Shown piece after piece: positions 14,941 to 23,375 of a stretch of 23,394 bases of DNA. The notes beneath the pieces are model-generated. The model was not told the origin of the DNA and searched no databases. It was given only the letters and a program-made list of their open reading frames with translations. How positions within the stretch are numbered: the stretch's first letter is position 1; each line of letters starts with the position of its first letter. The stretch spans positions 1 to 23,394 of the forward strand of contig CAZOLJ010000070.1 in NCBI GenBank assembly GCA_964580575.1, written 5' to 3'. This DNA comes from CAVPDE01 sp964580575. Lineage in GTDB: Bacteria; Desulfobacterota; DSM-4660; Desulfatiglandales; HGW-15. Both the position numbers and the translations under genes were made by a program.

Positions 14941-16293
14941 ATGGTCGAAAGTTCCAAGAAACCGAAAGTCCTGATTGTGGACGACACTCCGGAAAACATC
15001 CAGGTGCTCATGGGCACCCTGAAGGATCAGTATGCCATTGTGGCGGCCATTAACGGTGAAAAAGCCTTGAAGATGGCCCTCGCCGATCCGAAACCCGATC
15101 TCATCCTGCTGGACATCATGATGCCTGGAATGGATGGGTTCGAGGTGTGCCGGCGGTTAAAAGCAGATACAGCAACCCGGGACATCCCGGTTATTTTTCT
15201 TTCCGCCCTGGACGATACAACGAACAAGGTGAAGGGGTTTTCTATGGGAGCAGTGGACTACATCTCCAAGCCCTTTCAGCCTGAGGAGGTCCGTGTCAGG
15301 GTCAACACCCACCTGACCATGGATCTCCTGAAAAAGGACCTTGCCGAGAAAAACAAGGAACTGCAAGCCTACAGCGTGCACCTGGAAGAAAGGGTGAGAG
15401 AAAGGACTGCAGAACTGGCGTCGCTGAACCTCGTCTATGAGCGTTTTGTCCCAAGGGAATTCATCGAACTGCTTGAGAAGAAGAGCATCATGGAGATCCA
15501 TCTCGGCGATCAGGTGAGCCACAAAATGACCGTCATGTTTGCGGACATCCGGGGGTGGACGGCGTTGCTGGAAAAGATGACTCCCCAGCAGGCCTTCAAC
15601 TTCATCAATGCCTATTTGAGAAGGGTGAGCCCGATCATCAAAGAGTGCAACGGGTTCATTGATCAGTATTACGGGGACGGCGTCATGGCCCTTTTTCCCG
15701 GACCTCCGGACGACGCGGTGAAGGCTGCCGTGTCCATGCAAACGGCTGTGGCCGAGTACAACAAGGAGCGTGCGCAAGACGGGTACGACCCCATCGGCAT
15801 AGGGGTCGGGCTGCACCTCGCTGACCTGATGCTGGGCATCATCGGGAGCGAAGACCGGATGCAGGGTGCGGTGGTGGCGGATGCGGTGAACCTTGCAGCC
15901 CGCATCGAGGGTTTGAACAAAATGTACGGTTCTTATGTCAGCCTGAGCGACGAGACTTTGTTTTCCATCAAGGAGCCGAACAAGTACAGGCACCGGTTCA
16001 TCGATAAGGTGAGGGTCAAGGGCAGAGAGGACGCGGTCACGGTCTATGAAGTGTTCGAGGGGGATCCTGCGGCGGTTGCGGAACTCAAGGAACAGACCAA
16101 ACCCTCCTTTGAGAACGGGCTTCAGCTCTACTATGCCAAGAAATTCTCTGAAGCCAGCGTTCATTTCAACCAAGTGCTGGAGAAAAACACAGGGGATTTG
16201 GCTGCCAGGATCTATCTGAAGCGGTGTGCCAACTACATGGTGGACGGTGTCCCCCCCGACTGGACCGGCGTGGAAACTCTTCTTGAGAAATAG
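14941..16293 (+). CDS. Response regulator with class III adenylate/guanylate cyclase output
   Basis: This 450-residue cytoplasmic protein couples phosphorylation to cyclic nucleotide synthesis. The receiver (about 1-125) has 'VLIVDDTPENIQVL', phospho-acceptor D58 in LLDIMMPGMDG, and the lysine in 'YISKPFQP'. A coiled coil links it to the cyclase domain (about 200-365) with metal-binding aspartates in 'MFADIRGWTALLE' and 'YYGDGVMALFPG', and 'VNLAARIEG' carrying the Asn and Arg used in catalysis. A short TPR-like tail follows ('ALQ'-type helices, FENGLQLYYAKKFSEASVHF). The ATG at 14941 has GGAG at good spacing; an in-frame ATG 12 nt upstream has none. Whether the product is cAMP or cGMP cannot be told from sequence alone, though cAMP is usual. 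Confidence 0.93.
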   Translation: MVESSKKPKVLIVDDTPENIQVLMGTLKDQYAIVAAINGEKALKMALADPKPDLILLDIMMPGMDGFEVCRRLKADTATRDIPVIFLSALDDTTNKVKGFSMGAVDYISKPFQPEEVRVRVNTHLTMDLLKKDLAEKNKELQAYSVHLEERVRERTAELASLNLVYERFVPREFIELLEKKSIMEIHLGDQVSHKMTVMFADIRGWTALLEKMTPQQAFNFINAYLRRVSPIIKECNGFIDQYYGDGVMALFPGPPDDAVKAAVSMQTAVAEYNKERAQDGYDPIGIGVGLHLADLMLGIIGSEDRMQGAVVADAVNLAARIEGLNKMYGSYVSLSDETLFSIKEPNKYRHRFIDKVRVKGREDAVTVYEVFEGDPAAVAELKEQTKPSFENGLQLYYAKKFSEASVHFNQVLEKNTGDLAARIYLKRCANYMVDGVPPDWTGVETLLEK

Positions 16294-16613
16294 ACGGCAG
16301 CAAACGGTGAACTGCGGCCGACAACAAGGCTGGCACGGACAAGCTCTGCTTGTCCGTGAAGCGTGCCTGTGTCAACCCAGGGCCAGACAAAACCAGACAT
16401 GCTTTTGTATTTCGTTGACGTTGATATTTCATAAGCCCATTAAGAAAACACCATGAAGCCGATCAGAAATTCACGCAGAGGCAAGGGCAAGAGAATCTCG
16501 ACTGCAAAGGAATTGTTCAAAGACCTCGGGATATGAGGATATGCGCTTTATCAGGCGAGACACCCAGTCTAAGAGAGACTTGAAACGCTTGCTGGGGCGA
16601 GGGAAGGATCCAG
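16294..16613 (+). other. 320-nt gap between the cyclase and the broken regulator
   Basis: It holds one strong hairpin (16334-16358) and otherwise no recognised gene. A 27-codon frame at 16453-16536 has no ribosome site and no recognised similarity. Confidence 0.5.
16334..16358 (+). terminator. Perfect 11-bp hairpin, probable 3'-end structure of the cyclase mRNA
   Basis: CACGGACAAGC (16334-16344) and GCTTGTCCGTG (16348-16358) are perfect complements around a 3-nt loop, 40 nt after the cyclase stop. There is no T-tract. A competing outer pairing GGCACG/CGTGCC also exists. It may be a terminator remnant, an mRNA stabiliser or a protein site. Confidence 0.45.
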
Positions 16614-18331
16614 ATGGACAGGCTTGATCGATTTTCGAGGATTACGCTGGATTTATTGTGCATTGCGAACACGGACGGCTATTTCCTGCGCCTTAACCCT
16701 CCCTGGGAAAAGGTGCTCGGCTACAGCAGGGAAGAACTGATGGCGAAGCGATTCCTTGACTTCGTTCACCCTGACGATCTGGAGAGAACTCGCCAAGCTG
16801 TCTCCACCCTGGCATCCCAGCAGAAAGTGATCTCTTTCGAAAACTGCTACCGGTGCAAAGACGGCACGTACCGCTGGCTTGCATGGACTGCAACTCCGGC
16901 CGGCAACCTGATCTATGCTTCTGCTCGGGACGTCACCGAGAAGAGGCTTGCCCATCTGGGGCTCGAAGAGCGTCTGCGGTTTGAACGATTGCTGTCGAAT
17001 CTTTCTGCCAGGTTCGTTAACATACCTCCTGATCGGGTGGACTCGGAGATTGATCACGGGCTGAGACAAATTCTCGAATTCTTCTAGGTCGACCGGGCCG
17101 GACTGCTGTGGTCATTGCCGGATGTGTCCGGCCACCAGATTACCCACGGCGTTTACGGCGAGAATGTTCCGCCTGTTCCCTTAGGGGTCAAACTGCCCAG
17201 ATCCATTTACCCATGGGCGTTCGAAAAACTCGTTGAAAGGCACGAGGTGGTGTCTTTCTCGAAGCTCGATGATCTTCCGCCCGAGGCGAAGGTGGACAAA
17301 CAGACATACTCCGAATGGGATATTCGATCCGTCCTGGACATTCCAATCGTCACCGGCGGGTCCGTTGTTCACGTTATCGCCATCAATTCGGTAAAGAGTG
17401 AGCGGGTCTGGCCGGAGGAACTCTTCCCGCGGTTGCAGCTTCTCGGCGAGATATTCGTGAACGCGCTGGAGCGCAAACAGATCAGGCTGGAGCTCGAACA
17501 GCGTCTCCGGGAGATCGAGGCGCTCAAACAACGACTCGAAAATGAGAACATCCATCTTCATCAGGAAGTCAAACTGCTGGCTGATCATACGGAGATCGTG
17601 AGGCAGAGCCTTGCAATGAAAAAAGTGCTGTCTCAGGCCCAGCAGGTAGCCCGAACAGACTCCACGGTCCTCATCCAAGGGGAAACCGGCACGGGAAAGG
17701 AACTTGTGGCCAGGGCGATCCACCGTCTCAGGTCCAGGAAAGACCGGCACCTGGTGACAATCAACTGCGCCTCCCTGCCACCCACATTGATCGAAAGCGA
17801 ACTCTTCGGCCGCGAGAAAGGCGCTTACACGGGCGCCATGACCAAGATGATCGGTCGGTTCGAAATTGCCGACGGGTCGACGCTTTTTCTCGATGAGATC
17901 AGGGAGATTCGCCTTGAACTTCAGGGCAAGTTGCTGCGGGTCCTGGAAGAAGGCAATTTTGAGCGCCTGGGTTCAACGAACACCGTGCACGTGAATGTCC
18001 GAATCATTGCCGCCACCAACCGGGACCTTGGCGAGGAAGTCAAGGCGGGTCGATTCAGAAAAGACCTTTACTACCGGCTCAATGTGTTTCCCATCGCAAT
18101 ATCGATAAAACGCTGGCCGTTCGCCTGCCTCAACGTGGATCGTTGGGAACAGACACCTCTCTAACCCTCCAGGATATGGAGCGAAGACACATGGTAGCCG
18201 TGCTGGAGAAGGCCAGCTGGCGGCTCAGCGGTAAGGGCGGTGCCGCCGAGGTTCTTGGTCTAGAGAGGACAACTCTCCGTGCGATAATGAAAAAATTAGG
18301 TATCAAGCGATCCAACAAGACGCATACGACC
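16614..18331 (+). pseudogene. Broken PAS-GAF-sigma54 transcriptional activator
   Basis: It was an enhancer-binding activator of sigma-54 promoters. The N-terminal PAS domain (about residues 10-120, 'YFLRLNPPWEKVLGYSREEL') is intact. A GAF domain follows and is cut by an in-frame TAG at 17085-17087 between 'LRQILEFF' and 'VDRAGLLW'. The AAA+ domain keeps Walker A 'GETGTGKE', the sigma-54 contact loop GAYTGA and Walker B 'LFLDEI'. After 'RKDLYYRLNVFPI' (about 18095) the rest of the ATPase, including the arginine-finger region, is missing. The Fis-type helix-turn-helix ('TLQDMERRHMVAVLEKASWR' to 'MKKLGIKR', 18164-18310) continues in another frame. One stop plus one deletion means it cannot make a working activator. 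Confidence 0.85.
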
Positions 18332-18535
18332 ATTGGTCTGAACACAGAATCCACCTACGACTGGAAAGGCAATCAGTGGCAGGTTCCCTTGAACTTTCAG
18401 GTGGGGCAATTGCTCAAGATCGGGCCTCAGATCATGCAACTCGCGGTCGGAGCAAGGTATTGGGCCGAGTCGCCGGATAATGGCCCGGAGGGTTGGGGCT
18501 TTAGGTTGCAGTTGACCCTCCTGTTCCCCAAATGA
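18332..18535 (+). pseudogene. C-terminal fragment of an outer-membrane transporter-like protein
   Basis: This is the frame that continues directly from the regulator's helix-turn-helix. It encodes about 67 residues, including 'NTESTYDWKGNQWQVPLNF', 'VGARYWAESPDNGPEGWGFR' and the end 'LQLTLLFPK'. This matches the C-terminal strands of a common beta-barrel 'transporter' family. The final aromatic/basic strand fits a barrel terminus. Only the tail is present, with no signal peptide. It appears joined to the regulator by a deletion at about 18311-18332. Confidence 0.6.
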
Positions 18536-18681
18536 GATGGATACGCGGACCTCTTGGGTGGTCCGTGCGGAAAACGCATGAAGACCGGCCTGCAGGCACC
18601 GCTTTCATGCGGAAATACCATGCTTGAAACCCCGGTTCAGACCCGATCGAAAGCCGGGGCACCGGAAATTCAGGAGGACAT

Positions 18682-19092
18682 ATGAAAAAAATATCCATCG
18701 CTATGGTCGCGGGTCTCCTCGCGACGCTGCCGCAGCTGCTCAAGGATGCGGGCTACCACACCTACATGGTCGGCAAGTGGCACATGGGCAAGGCGCCCGA
18801 CCTGATCCCGGCCGCACGCGGCTTCGGGCGCGACTTCTCGATGCTCGACGGCGCCTGGTACTACGACGGCCAAGCGAGCATCAACGGCGTCTCGGGGGAG
18901 AAGCTCAACAACTTCGGCTTCGGACTCACGCTCGGGTACACCATCAACGACAACCTGAACCTCACGGTCGGCTACAAGTCGACCGTCAACGACAACGCTC
19001 CCGGGGACCTTCGCATGGACAGTTTCATGGTCACGCTCGTGTTCGGGTGGCACCCGCTCCTCGAAGGCGCGAAACGGCTTAAGAGCGAGTAG
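18682..19092 (+). pseudogene. Chimeric reading frame: signal peptide, sulfatase fragment and barrel-like tail
   Basis: It is an open frame of 136 codons with a fine AGGAGG and ATG, built from unrelated parts. Residues 1-15 are a signal-peptide start (MKKISIAMVAGLLAT). Residues 16 to about 55 match the inside of arylsulfatases ('LPQLLKDAGYHTYMVGKWHM', 'AARGFGRDFSMLDG'), without the catalytic C/S-x-P-x-R motif. The remainder ('GFGLTLGYTINDNLNLTVGY' to 'MVTLVFGWHPLLEGAKRLKS') is the tail of a membrane-barrel protein. The sulfatase and tail parts have a marked excess of C at third codon positions compared with the neighbours, suggesting both came from one donor. It may be translated, but no enzyme activity is expected. 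Confidence 0.65.
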
Positions 19093-19168
19093 CAGGGCAA
19101 TCTTGCGGAGAACAGGACAGCCGGCTCGGCGGCGAGCTTTCTGTCATGGCCGTGGCATTGTGTCAGGA

Positions 19169-19191
19169 ATGTGCTCCTGAAGGGAGCACAT
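19169..19191 (+). repeat. 9-bp hairpin upstream of the small exported protein
   Basis: ATGTGCTCC (19169-19177) and GGAGCACAT (19183-19191) pair perfectly around a 5-nt loop. It lies about 85 nt before the start at 19277 and could be a 5' mRNA structure or the end of the previous transcript. It has no T-tract. Confidence 0.5.
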
Positions 19192-19276
19192 GAAGACATC
19201 GAAGATGAAACGGAGAAAAATCTCTGAAGTGAGAGACAAAAGCAAATCCCAAAACAGAAGGAAAGGAGAGAAAGAA

Positions 19277-19747
19277 ATGAAGAAAAACATCAAAGCAATT
19301 TTGGCTCTTGCAGTGGCGGCGGCGATCACAATTTTGTTCGTTTCTCCGGTTGTGTCGCAGGACAAGCCGGCGGACAACATGCAGATCTTGCGCGACAAAA
19401 TTAAGGCGGATAAGAAGGTCCTTGTCGCTGCAAACATGGAACTGACCGACGCGGAAGCTAAGGCTTTCTGGCCGGTTTACGAGAAGTATCAGCATGAACT
19501 GTTCCTCCTTCGCTCACGCACCTTGAAGTTGATCGAGGATTTCACGGATGCCTATGAAAAGATGAGCAACAATAAGGCGAAAGCGTTGCTGGATGAACTG
19601 ATGAGAATCGATTCCCTGGGCCCGAAGCTTCGTGAGGTTTTGCCGGAGGTGAAGGTTGTTCGCTACTACCAGATCGAGAACAAGATCAATGCGGCGCTGA
19701 TGTATGAACTCGCCGCAAACATCCCGCTCATGAAAGCGGACCAGTAG
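19277..19747 (+). CDS. Exported protein of unknown function
   Basis: This is a 156-residue predicted periplasmic protein. The ATG at 19277 follows GAAAGGAGAG and starts a clean signal peptide (MKKNIKAILALAVAAAITIL, cleavage near VVSQ). An earlier in-frame ATG at 19190 would put a 29-residue highly charged segment ahead of it and lies in a hairpin, so it is rejected. The mature part is helical and charged, with 'ELTDAEAKAFWPVYEKYQHE' and 'LPEVKVVRYYQIENKINAAL'. I recognise this pattern from small exported proteins common in deltaproteobacteria, none with a known role. It is 21 nt upstream of the SYLF gene and probably shares its transcript, which hints at an envelope function. Confidence 0.82.
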   Translation: MKKNIKAILALAVAAAITILFVSPVVSQDKPADNMQILRDKIKADKKVLVAANMELTDAEAKAFWPVYEKYQHELFLLRSRTLKLIEDFTDAYEKMSNNKAKALLDELMRIDSLGPKLREVLPEVKVVRYYQIENKINAALMYELAANIPLMKADQ

Positions 19748-19768
19748 TCATCAGAAAGGGAGGATACG

Positions 19769-20329
19769 ATGATGAGACATTCACGTTTGACAACTGTTTT
19801 ATGGGTCCTTGCGTTCGCTGCGTTCACCCTCATGAGCCCGAATCCTGCACAAGCAGCGTCTGCGGCAGAAATCAACCGTGACGCCAATAAGATTTTGGAG
19901 AAACTGTACAAGAGATCAAGTGCAGCAAAAGCACTAGGGGAAAAGGCAAAGGCCATCCTCGTCTTTCCGAGTATTACCAAGGGCGGCTTCAAGGTGGGTG
20001 GGCAGTACGGGGAAGGCGCCCTCATGAAGGAGGGAAAGACCATTGCTTACTACAACACGGTCTCGGTCTCGTACGGTCTGCAGGCCGGTGTCCAGACCTA
20101 CGGGTAGGTGCTGTTCTTTATGACAGACGCTGCAAGGGAATATCTCAACAGAAGCGATGGCTGGGAACTGGGTACGGGCCCAAGCATTGTCATTGTAGAC
20201 GAGGGGGCAGCCGGTGGCATATCAACCACCACAGCGAGGTCGGACGTTTACGCCTCCATTTTTGACCAGAAAGGGCTCATGGGTGGTCTTGGCCTCCAGG
20301 GCACGAAAATCACAAGGATAAAGAAATAA
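19769..20329 (+). pseudogene. SYLF (Ysc84) domain lipid-binding protein interrupted by an in-frame TAG
   Basis: The frame encodes 186 residues if read through the TAG at 20105-20107 (codon 113). A signal peptide (to about AQAASA) precedes the SYLF domain: 'KAKAILVFPSITKGGFKVGG', 'YYNTVSVSYGLQAGVQTYG', then the stop, 'VLFFMTDAAREYLNRSDGWE', 'VIVDEGAAGG' and 'FDQKGLMGGLGLQGTKITRI'. Relatives as I recall them carry Tyr at the stop position, one base change from TAG. Both halves are well preserved, so the lesion is recent, or the codon is read through, or it is a sequence error. AGGGAGG precedes the ATG. If not read through, only a truncated domain is made. Confidence 0.8.
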
Positions 20330-20347
20330 TATCTGTGTGAACAGGGT

Positions 20348-21469
20348 TTAGTCGGAAAACAGGAGGGGGAGGCTGTCGGCCACGAGAAATCCCTTGAGCG
20401 TGGGCACGACCTTCCCCTCAAAATCCTCTACGACCCCGGCCTGGCGTAGATGCCTGAGAACCTCTTCGGTCCCTTCGCGGCCCTTGAAGATCTCGCGGTC
20501 CACCCCATCCTTTGTTCTGAATCCCAGGAGAAGGGTCTCCAGGTAGATCTGCTCCGGAGTGAGGGTTTCCGACCCTGCCACCGGCGGTTTGCCCTGCTCC
20601 AAAGCGCCGCAATAGGCTTCCACGTCCTGGAGATTCCACCACCGGACTCCATCCCGATAGGAATGGGCTGATGGGCCGAGGCCCAAGTAGGGAGCGCGCT
20701 TCCAGTACTTCAGGTTGTGCCGGCAGCGGTTTTCTTCCCCCCTTGCGAAGCTGGAGATCTCGTAGTGAAGGTACCCTTGTTCTTGTAGAAGAGAGGAGGT
20801 GAGCATAAAGAAAACGCTCTCCTGTTCTTCGCTTAAAGGTTTTATCTCGCCCTTTACCTGAAGCTCCCCGAAGGGAGTGTTCTCGTGGATGGTGAGCTGA
20901 TAGCACGAGAGGTGCTCCGGGTGGTAGCTCACAGCCTGCTCCAGGGTTTTCATCCAGCTCGATTCGGTCTGGCCGGTTAGGCCGTACATGAGGTCGAGTC
21001 CTACCTTTGTAATGCCCGCGTCTTTGAATTCCTCGATCGCCTTTAGAGCTTGAGCCGCCGTGTGCCTGCGCTTCAGAAAACGGAGATCCCGGTCGTCAGA
21101 GGATTGAACCCCCAGGCTGATGCGGTTGACACCCAGATCTCGAAGAAACGGGACCCGATCTGAAGTGACGTCATCGGGATTCACTTCCATTGTGAACTCT
21201 GCGTCATCGGAAATGGAGAAGTTCCTGCGCAGGGAATGCATGAACTCGGCCAGGTCACGCTCGGGGAGCAGGCTGGGCGTGCCTCCGCCGAGGTAGAGGG
21301 AATCGAATCGGGAAAAGCGATCCCGGTACAGGAGCATTTCTCTTTTTATCGCTTCCAGCCAATCAGGAATAGAGGAAAGGGTAGTCCCGGAGAAGAAGTC
21401 GCAGTAAGGGCACTTGGTCTTGCAGAAGGGGACGTGAACGTAAAGCCCGGGATGGATGGACTCAGTCAT
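20348..21469 (-). CDS. hemW: HemW-like radical SAM protein (heme chaperone)
   Basis: This 373-residue radical SAM protein of the oxygen-independent coproporphyrinogen oxidase-like family is now viewed mainly as a heme-binding chaperone. The iron-sulfur motif is C-x3-C-x2-C in 'HVPFCKTKCPYCDFF', followed by 'YLGGGTPSLLP', 'FTMEVNPDDVT', 'RISLGVQSSDD' and 'VGLDLMYGLTGQT'. The C-terminal HemW domain is present ('YLGLGPSAHSY'). The ATG at 21469 overlaps the lepA stop by 8 bases (ATGACTGA), giving coupled translation; an upstream in-frame start inside lepA is less likely. lepA-hemW pairing is common in bacteria. It converges on the SYLF gene with only 18 nt between stops. Confidence 0.92.
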   Translation of the reverse strand: MTESIHPGLYVHVPFCKTKCPYCDFFSGTTLSSIPDWLEAIKREMLLYRDRFSRFDSLYLGGGTPSLLPERDLAEFMHSLRRNFSISDDAEFTMEVNPDDVTSDRVPFLRDLGVNRISLGVQSSDDRDLRFLKRRHTAAQALKAIEEFKDAGITKVGLDLMYGLTGQTESSWMKTLEQAVSYHPEHLSCYQLTIHENTPFGELQVKGEIKPLSEEQESVFFMLTSSLLQEQGYLHYEISSFARGEENRCRHNLKYWKRAPYLGLGPSAHSYRDGVRWWNLQDVEAYCGALEQGKPPVAGSETLTPEQIYLETLLLGFRTKDGVDREIFKGREGTEEVLRHLRQAGVVEDFEGKVVPTLKGFLVADSLPLLFSD

Positions 21470-23258
21470 TTCTGGTCTTGAGCACAGCGACAAAAGCGCT
21501 TTGAGGGATCATCACGGAACCGACCATCTTCATCTTTCTCTTTCCTTTTTTCTGCTTCTCCAGGAGTTTTCGTTTCCGGGTGATGTCTCCGCCGTAGCAC
21601 TTGGCGGTCACGTCTTTGCGATAGGGGTTCACGGTGGAACGGGAAATGATCTTGCCGCCTATGGCCCCCTGGATGGCGATCTTGAACTGGTGCCTGGGGA
21701 TCTCCTCCTGGAGCCGGTCGCACACTTGCACCCCCCACTCTCTGGCGCGGTCGCTGTGCACAATGAGGGAGAGGGCATCCACCTTTTCCCCGTTCACGAG
21801 GATGTCCAGCTTGACCAGCTTGCTCTCCCTGTAGCCGATGAGTTCATAGTCAAAGGAGCCGTAGCCCTGCGTGATCGTCTTGAGCTTGTCGTAGAAATCC
21901 ACGATGACCTCGGCCAGAGGCATGTCAAAAAGGATTTCCAGACGGCCAGGGGCAGGGTAGTTGAAACGGGAGTTGACTCCCCGGCGCTCCATGCAGAGCT
22001 TCATGATGGCGCCCAGGTAGCGTTCGGGCGCGATGATGCTCGCCCGGATGAAGGGCTCCGCACAGCTCAGAATGGTGATGGGGTCCGGGTAGTATTGAGG
22101 GTTGTCCACCGAAATCGTGCTGCCGTCCTGCAGCGTGAACTGGTACTGAACGCTCGGCACGGTCATGATAAAGGCCTGGTCGTATTCCCTTTCAAGGCGC
22201 TCCTGGACGATCTCCAGGTGAAGCAGCCCCAGAAACCCGCAGCGAAAACCCTGGCCCAGGGCCGCAGAGGAGTCTTTCTGGTAGACGAATGCCGCGTCGT
22301 TGAGATTGTACTTCTCCAGGGAGTCGGAGAGGGAGGGATAGTCCTCCGAGGAGATGGGATAGAGGGAAGAGAAGACAACCGGTTTGACGTCCTTGAACCC
22401 GGGCAGCGGAGCAGGCGCGGGGTTCGAATCGAGCGTGAGGGTATCCCCGATCCGGGTGTCGCTCACGGTTTTGACCCCGGAGATGATGTATCCCACCTCG
22501 CCTGCGGAGAGCTGGTCCCTGGGTTCCCGGGCGAGCCGGAAGATCCCCACTTCCTCCACTTTGTAGCTGGCCTGGTTGTACATGAAACGAATCACGTCTC
22601 CGGGACGCACGGTTCCCTCAAAAATGCGGCAGCTCACAATGGATCCTCTGAAGGAATCGTAGCGAGCATCAAAGATCAGCGCTGCCAGAGGGTTCTCAGG
22701 CCGGCCCTGGGGTCCCGGGATTTGTTCGACAATCGCCTCTAGGATCTCGTCGATTCCGATCCCGTCCTTGGCGGAACAGAGGATGGCCAGGTCCGGATCA
22801 AGCCCCAGTTCCTGATCCATTTGCTCCTTCACCCGCGCTACGTCTGCGGAGGGCAAGTCGATCTTGTTGATCACGGGGACAACGGTCAGATGGTGCTCCA
22901 TAGCCTTGTAGAGATTGGACAGGGTCTGGGCCTGGACGCCCTGGGACGCATCCACAAGGAGCAGCACGCCGTCGCAGGAGGCAAGCGCCCGGGACACTTC
23001 ATAGGAGAAGTCCACGTGGCCCGGCGTGTCGATGAGATTGAGGGCGAAGGTTTCACCGTTCTTGCTCACGTAGGGAAGGGTGATGGTGTGGCTCTTGATG
23101 GTGATCCCTCTTTCCCTTTCAAGATCCATGGAATCCAGGATTTGGTCTCGGAAAAGGCGGTCCTCCACAAGCCCTGCGCGCTGGATCAGGCGATCGGCCA
23201 GGGTGGATTTCCCGTGATCAATGTGGGCGATGATGCTGAAGTTGCGGATCTGTGTCAT
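21462..23258 (-). CDS. lepA: Elongation factor 4 (LepA), translational GTPase
   Basis: This 598-residue ribosome-associated GTPase affects initiation and back-translocation under stress. The G1 motif is AHIDHGKST (residues 11-19), G3 is DTPGHVDF and G4 is NKID. 'GIGIDEILEAIVEQIPGPQG' and 'YDSFRGSIVSCRIFEGTVRP' follow. The LepA-specific C-terminal domain is present ('AKCYGGDITRKRKLLEKQKK', 'KMVGSVMIPQSAF'). The start at 23258 (MTQIRNFSIIAHIDHGKS) gives the standard length and N-terminus. Longer in-frame starts at 23375 and 23351 would add 39 or 31 residues not seen in relatives. The ribosome site at 23258 is weak. Confidence 0.95.
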   Translation of the reverse strand: MTQIRNFSIIAHIDHGKSTLADRLIQRAGLVEDRLFRDQILDSMDLERERGITIKSHTITLPYVSKNGETFALNLIDTPGHVDFSYEVSRALASCDGVLLLVDASQGVQAQTLSNLYKAMEHHLTVVPVINKIDLPSADVARVKEQMDQELGLDPDLAILCSAKDGIGIDEILEAIVEQIPGPQGRPENPLAALIFDARYDSFRGSIVSCRIFEGTVRPGDVIRFMYNQASYKVEEVGIFRLAREPRDQLSAGEVGYIISGVKTVSDTRIGDTLTLDSNPAPAPLPGFKDVKPVVFSSLYPISSEDYPSLSDSLEKYNLNDAAFVYQKDSSAALGQGFRCGFLGLLHLEIVQERLEREYDQAFIMTVPSVQYQFTLQDGSTISVDNPQYYPDPITILSCAEPFIRASIIAPERYLGAIMKLCMERRGVNSRFNYPAPGRLEILFDMPLAEVIVDFYDKLKTITQGYGSFDYELIGYRESKLVKLDILVNGEKVDALSLIVHSDRAREWGVQVCDRLQEEIPRHQFKIAIQGAIGGKIISRSTVNPYRKDVTAKCYGGDITRKRKLLEKQKKGKRKMKMVGSVMIPQSAFVAVLKTRND

Positions 23259-23346
23259 GATTTGTCGTGGTTCTTTAAGATCGTTGAAGGGGTCACGTTT
23301 TCCTGCTGAAATCCTCCGGTGGGAAAGAAGGTTGTCTAACACATCA

Positions 23347-23375
23347 TCCATATAGGAGGCAAGCGGCATTGTCAA
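23347..23375 (-). promoter_or_regulatory. Candidate lepA-hemW promoter
   Basis: A perfect TTGACA (23375-23370) is followed after 17 nt by TATGGA (23352-23347), or after 15 nt by TATATG. The -10 is weak. It would give a leader of about 80 nt before the lepA start. Confidence 0.35.

Noticed and set aside
15157..16173. Minus-strand frame of 338 codons inside the cyclase gene
   Set aside because: It is antisense to a well-defined receiver-cyclase and has no recognisable motif.
16453..16536. Small frame of 27 codons in the gap before the regulator
   Set aside because: It has no ribosome site, no recognised similarity and is too short to support.
21456..22742. Plus-strand frame of 428 codons opposite lepA
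   Set aside because: lepA on the minus strand is certain; the opposite frame is an artefact of codon bias, rich in His, Val and Asp without domains.
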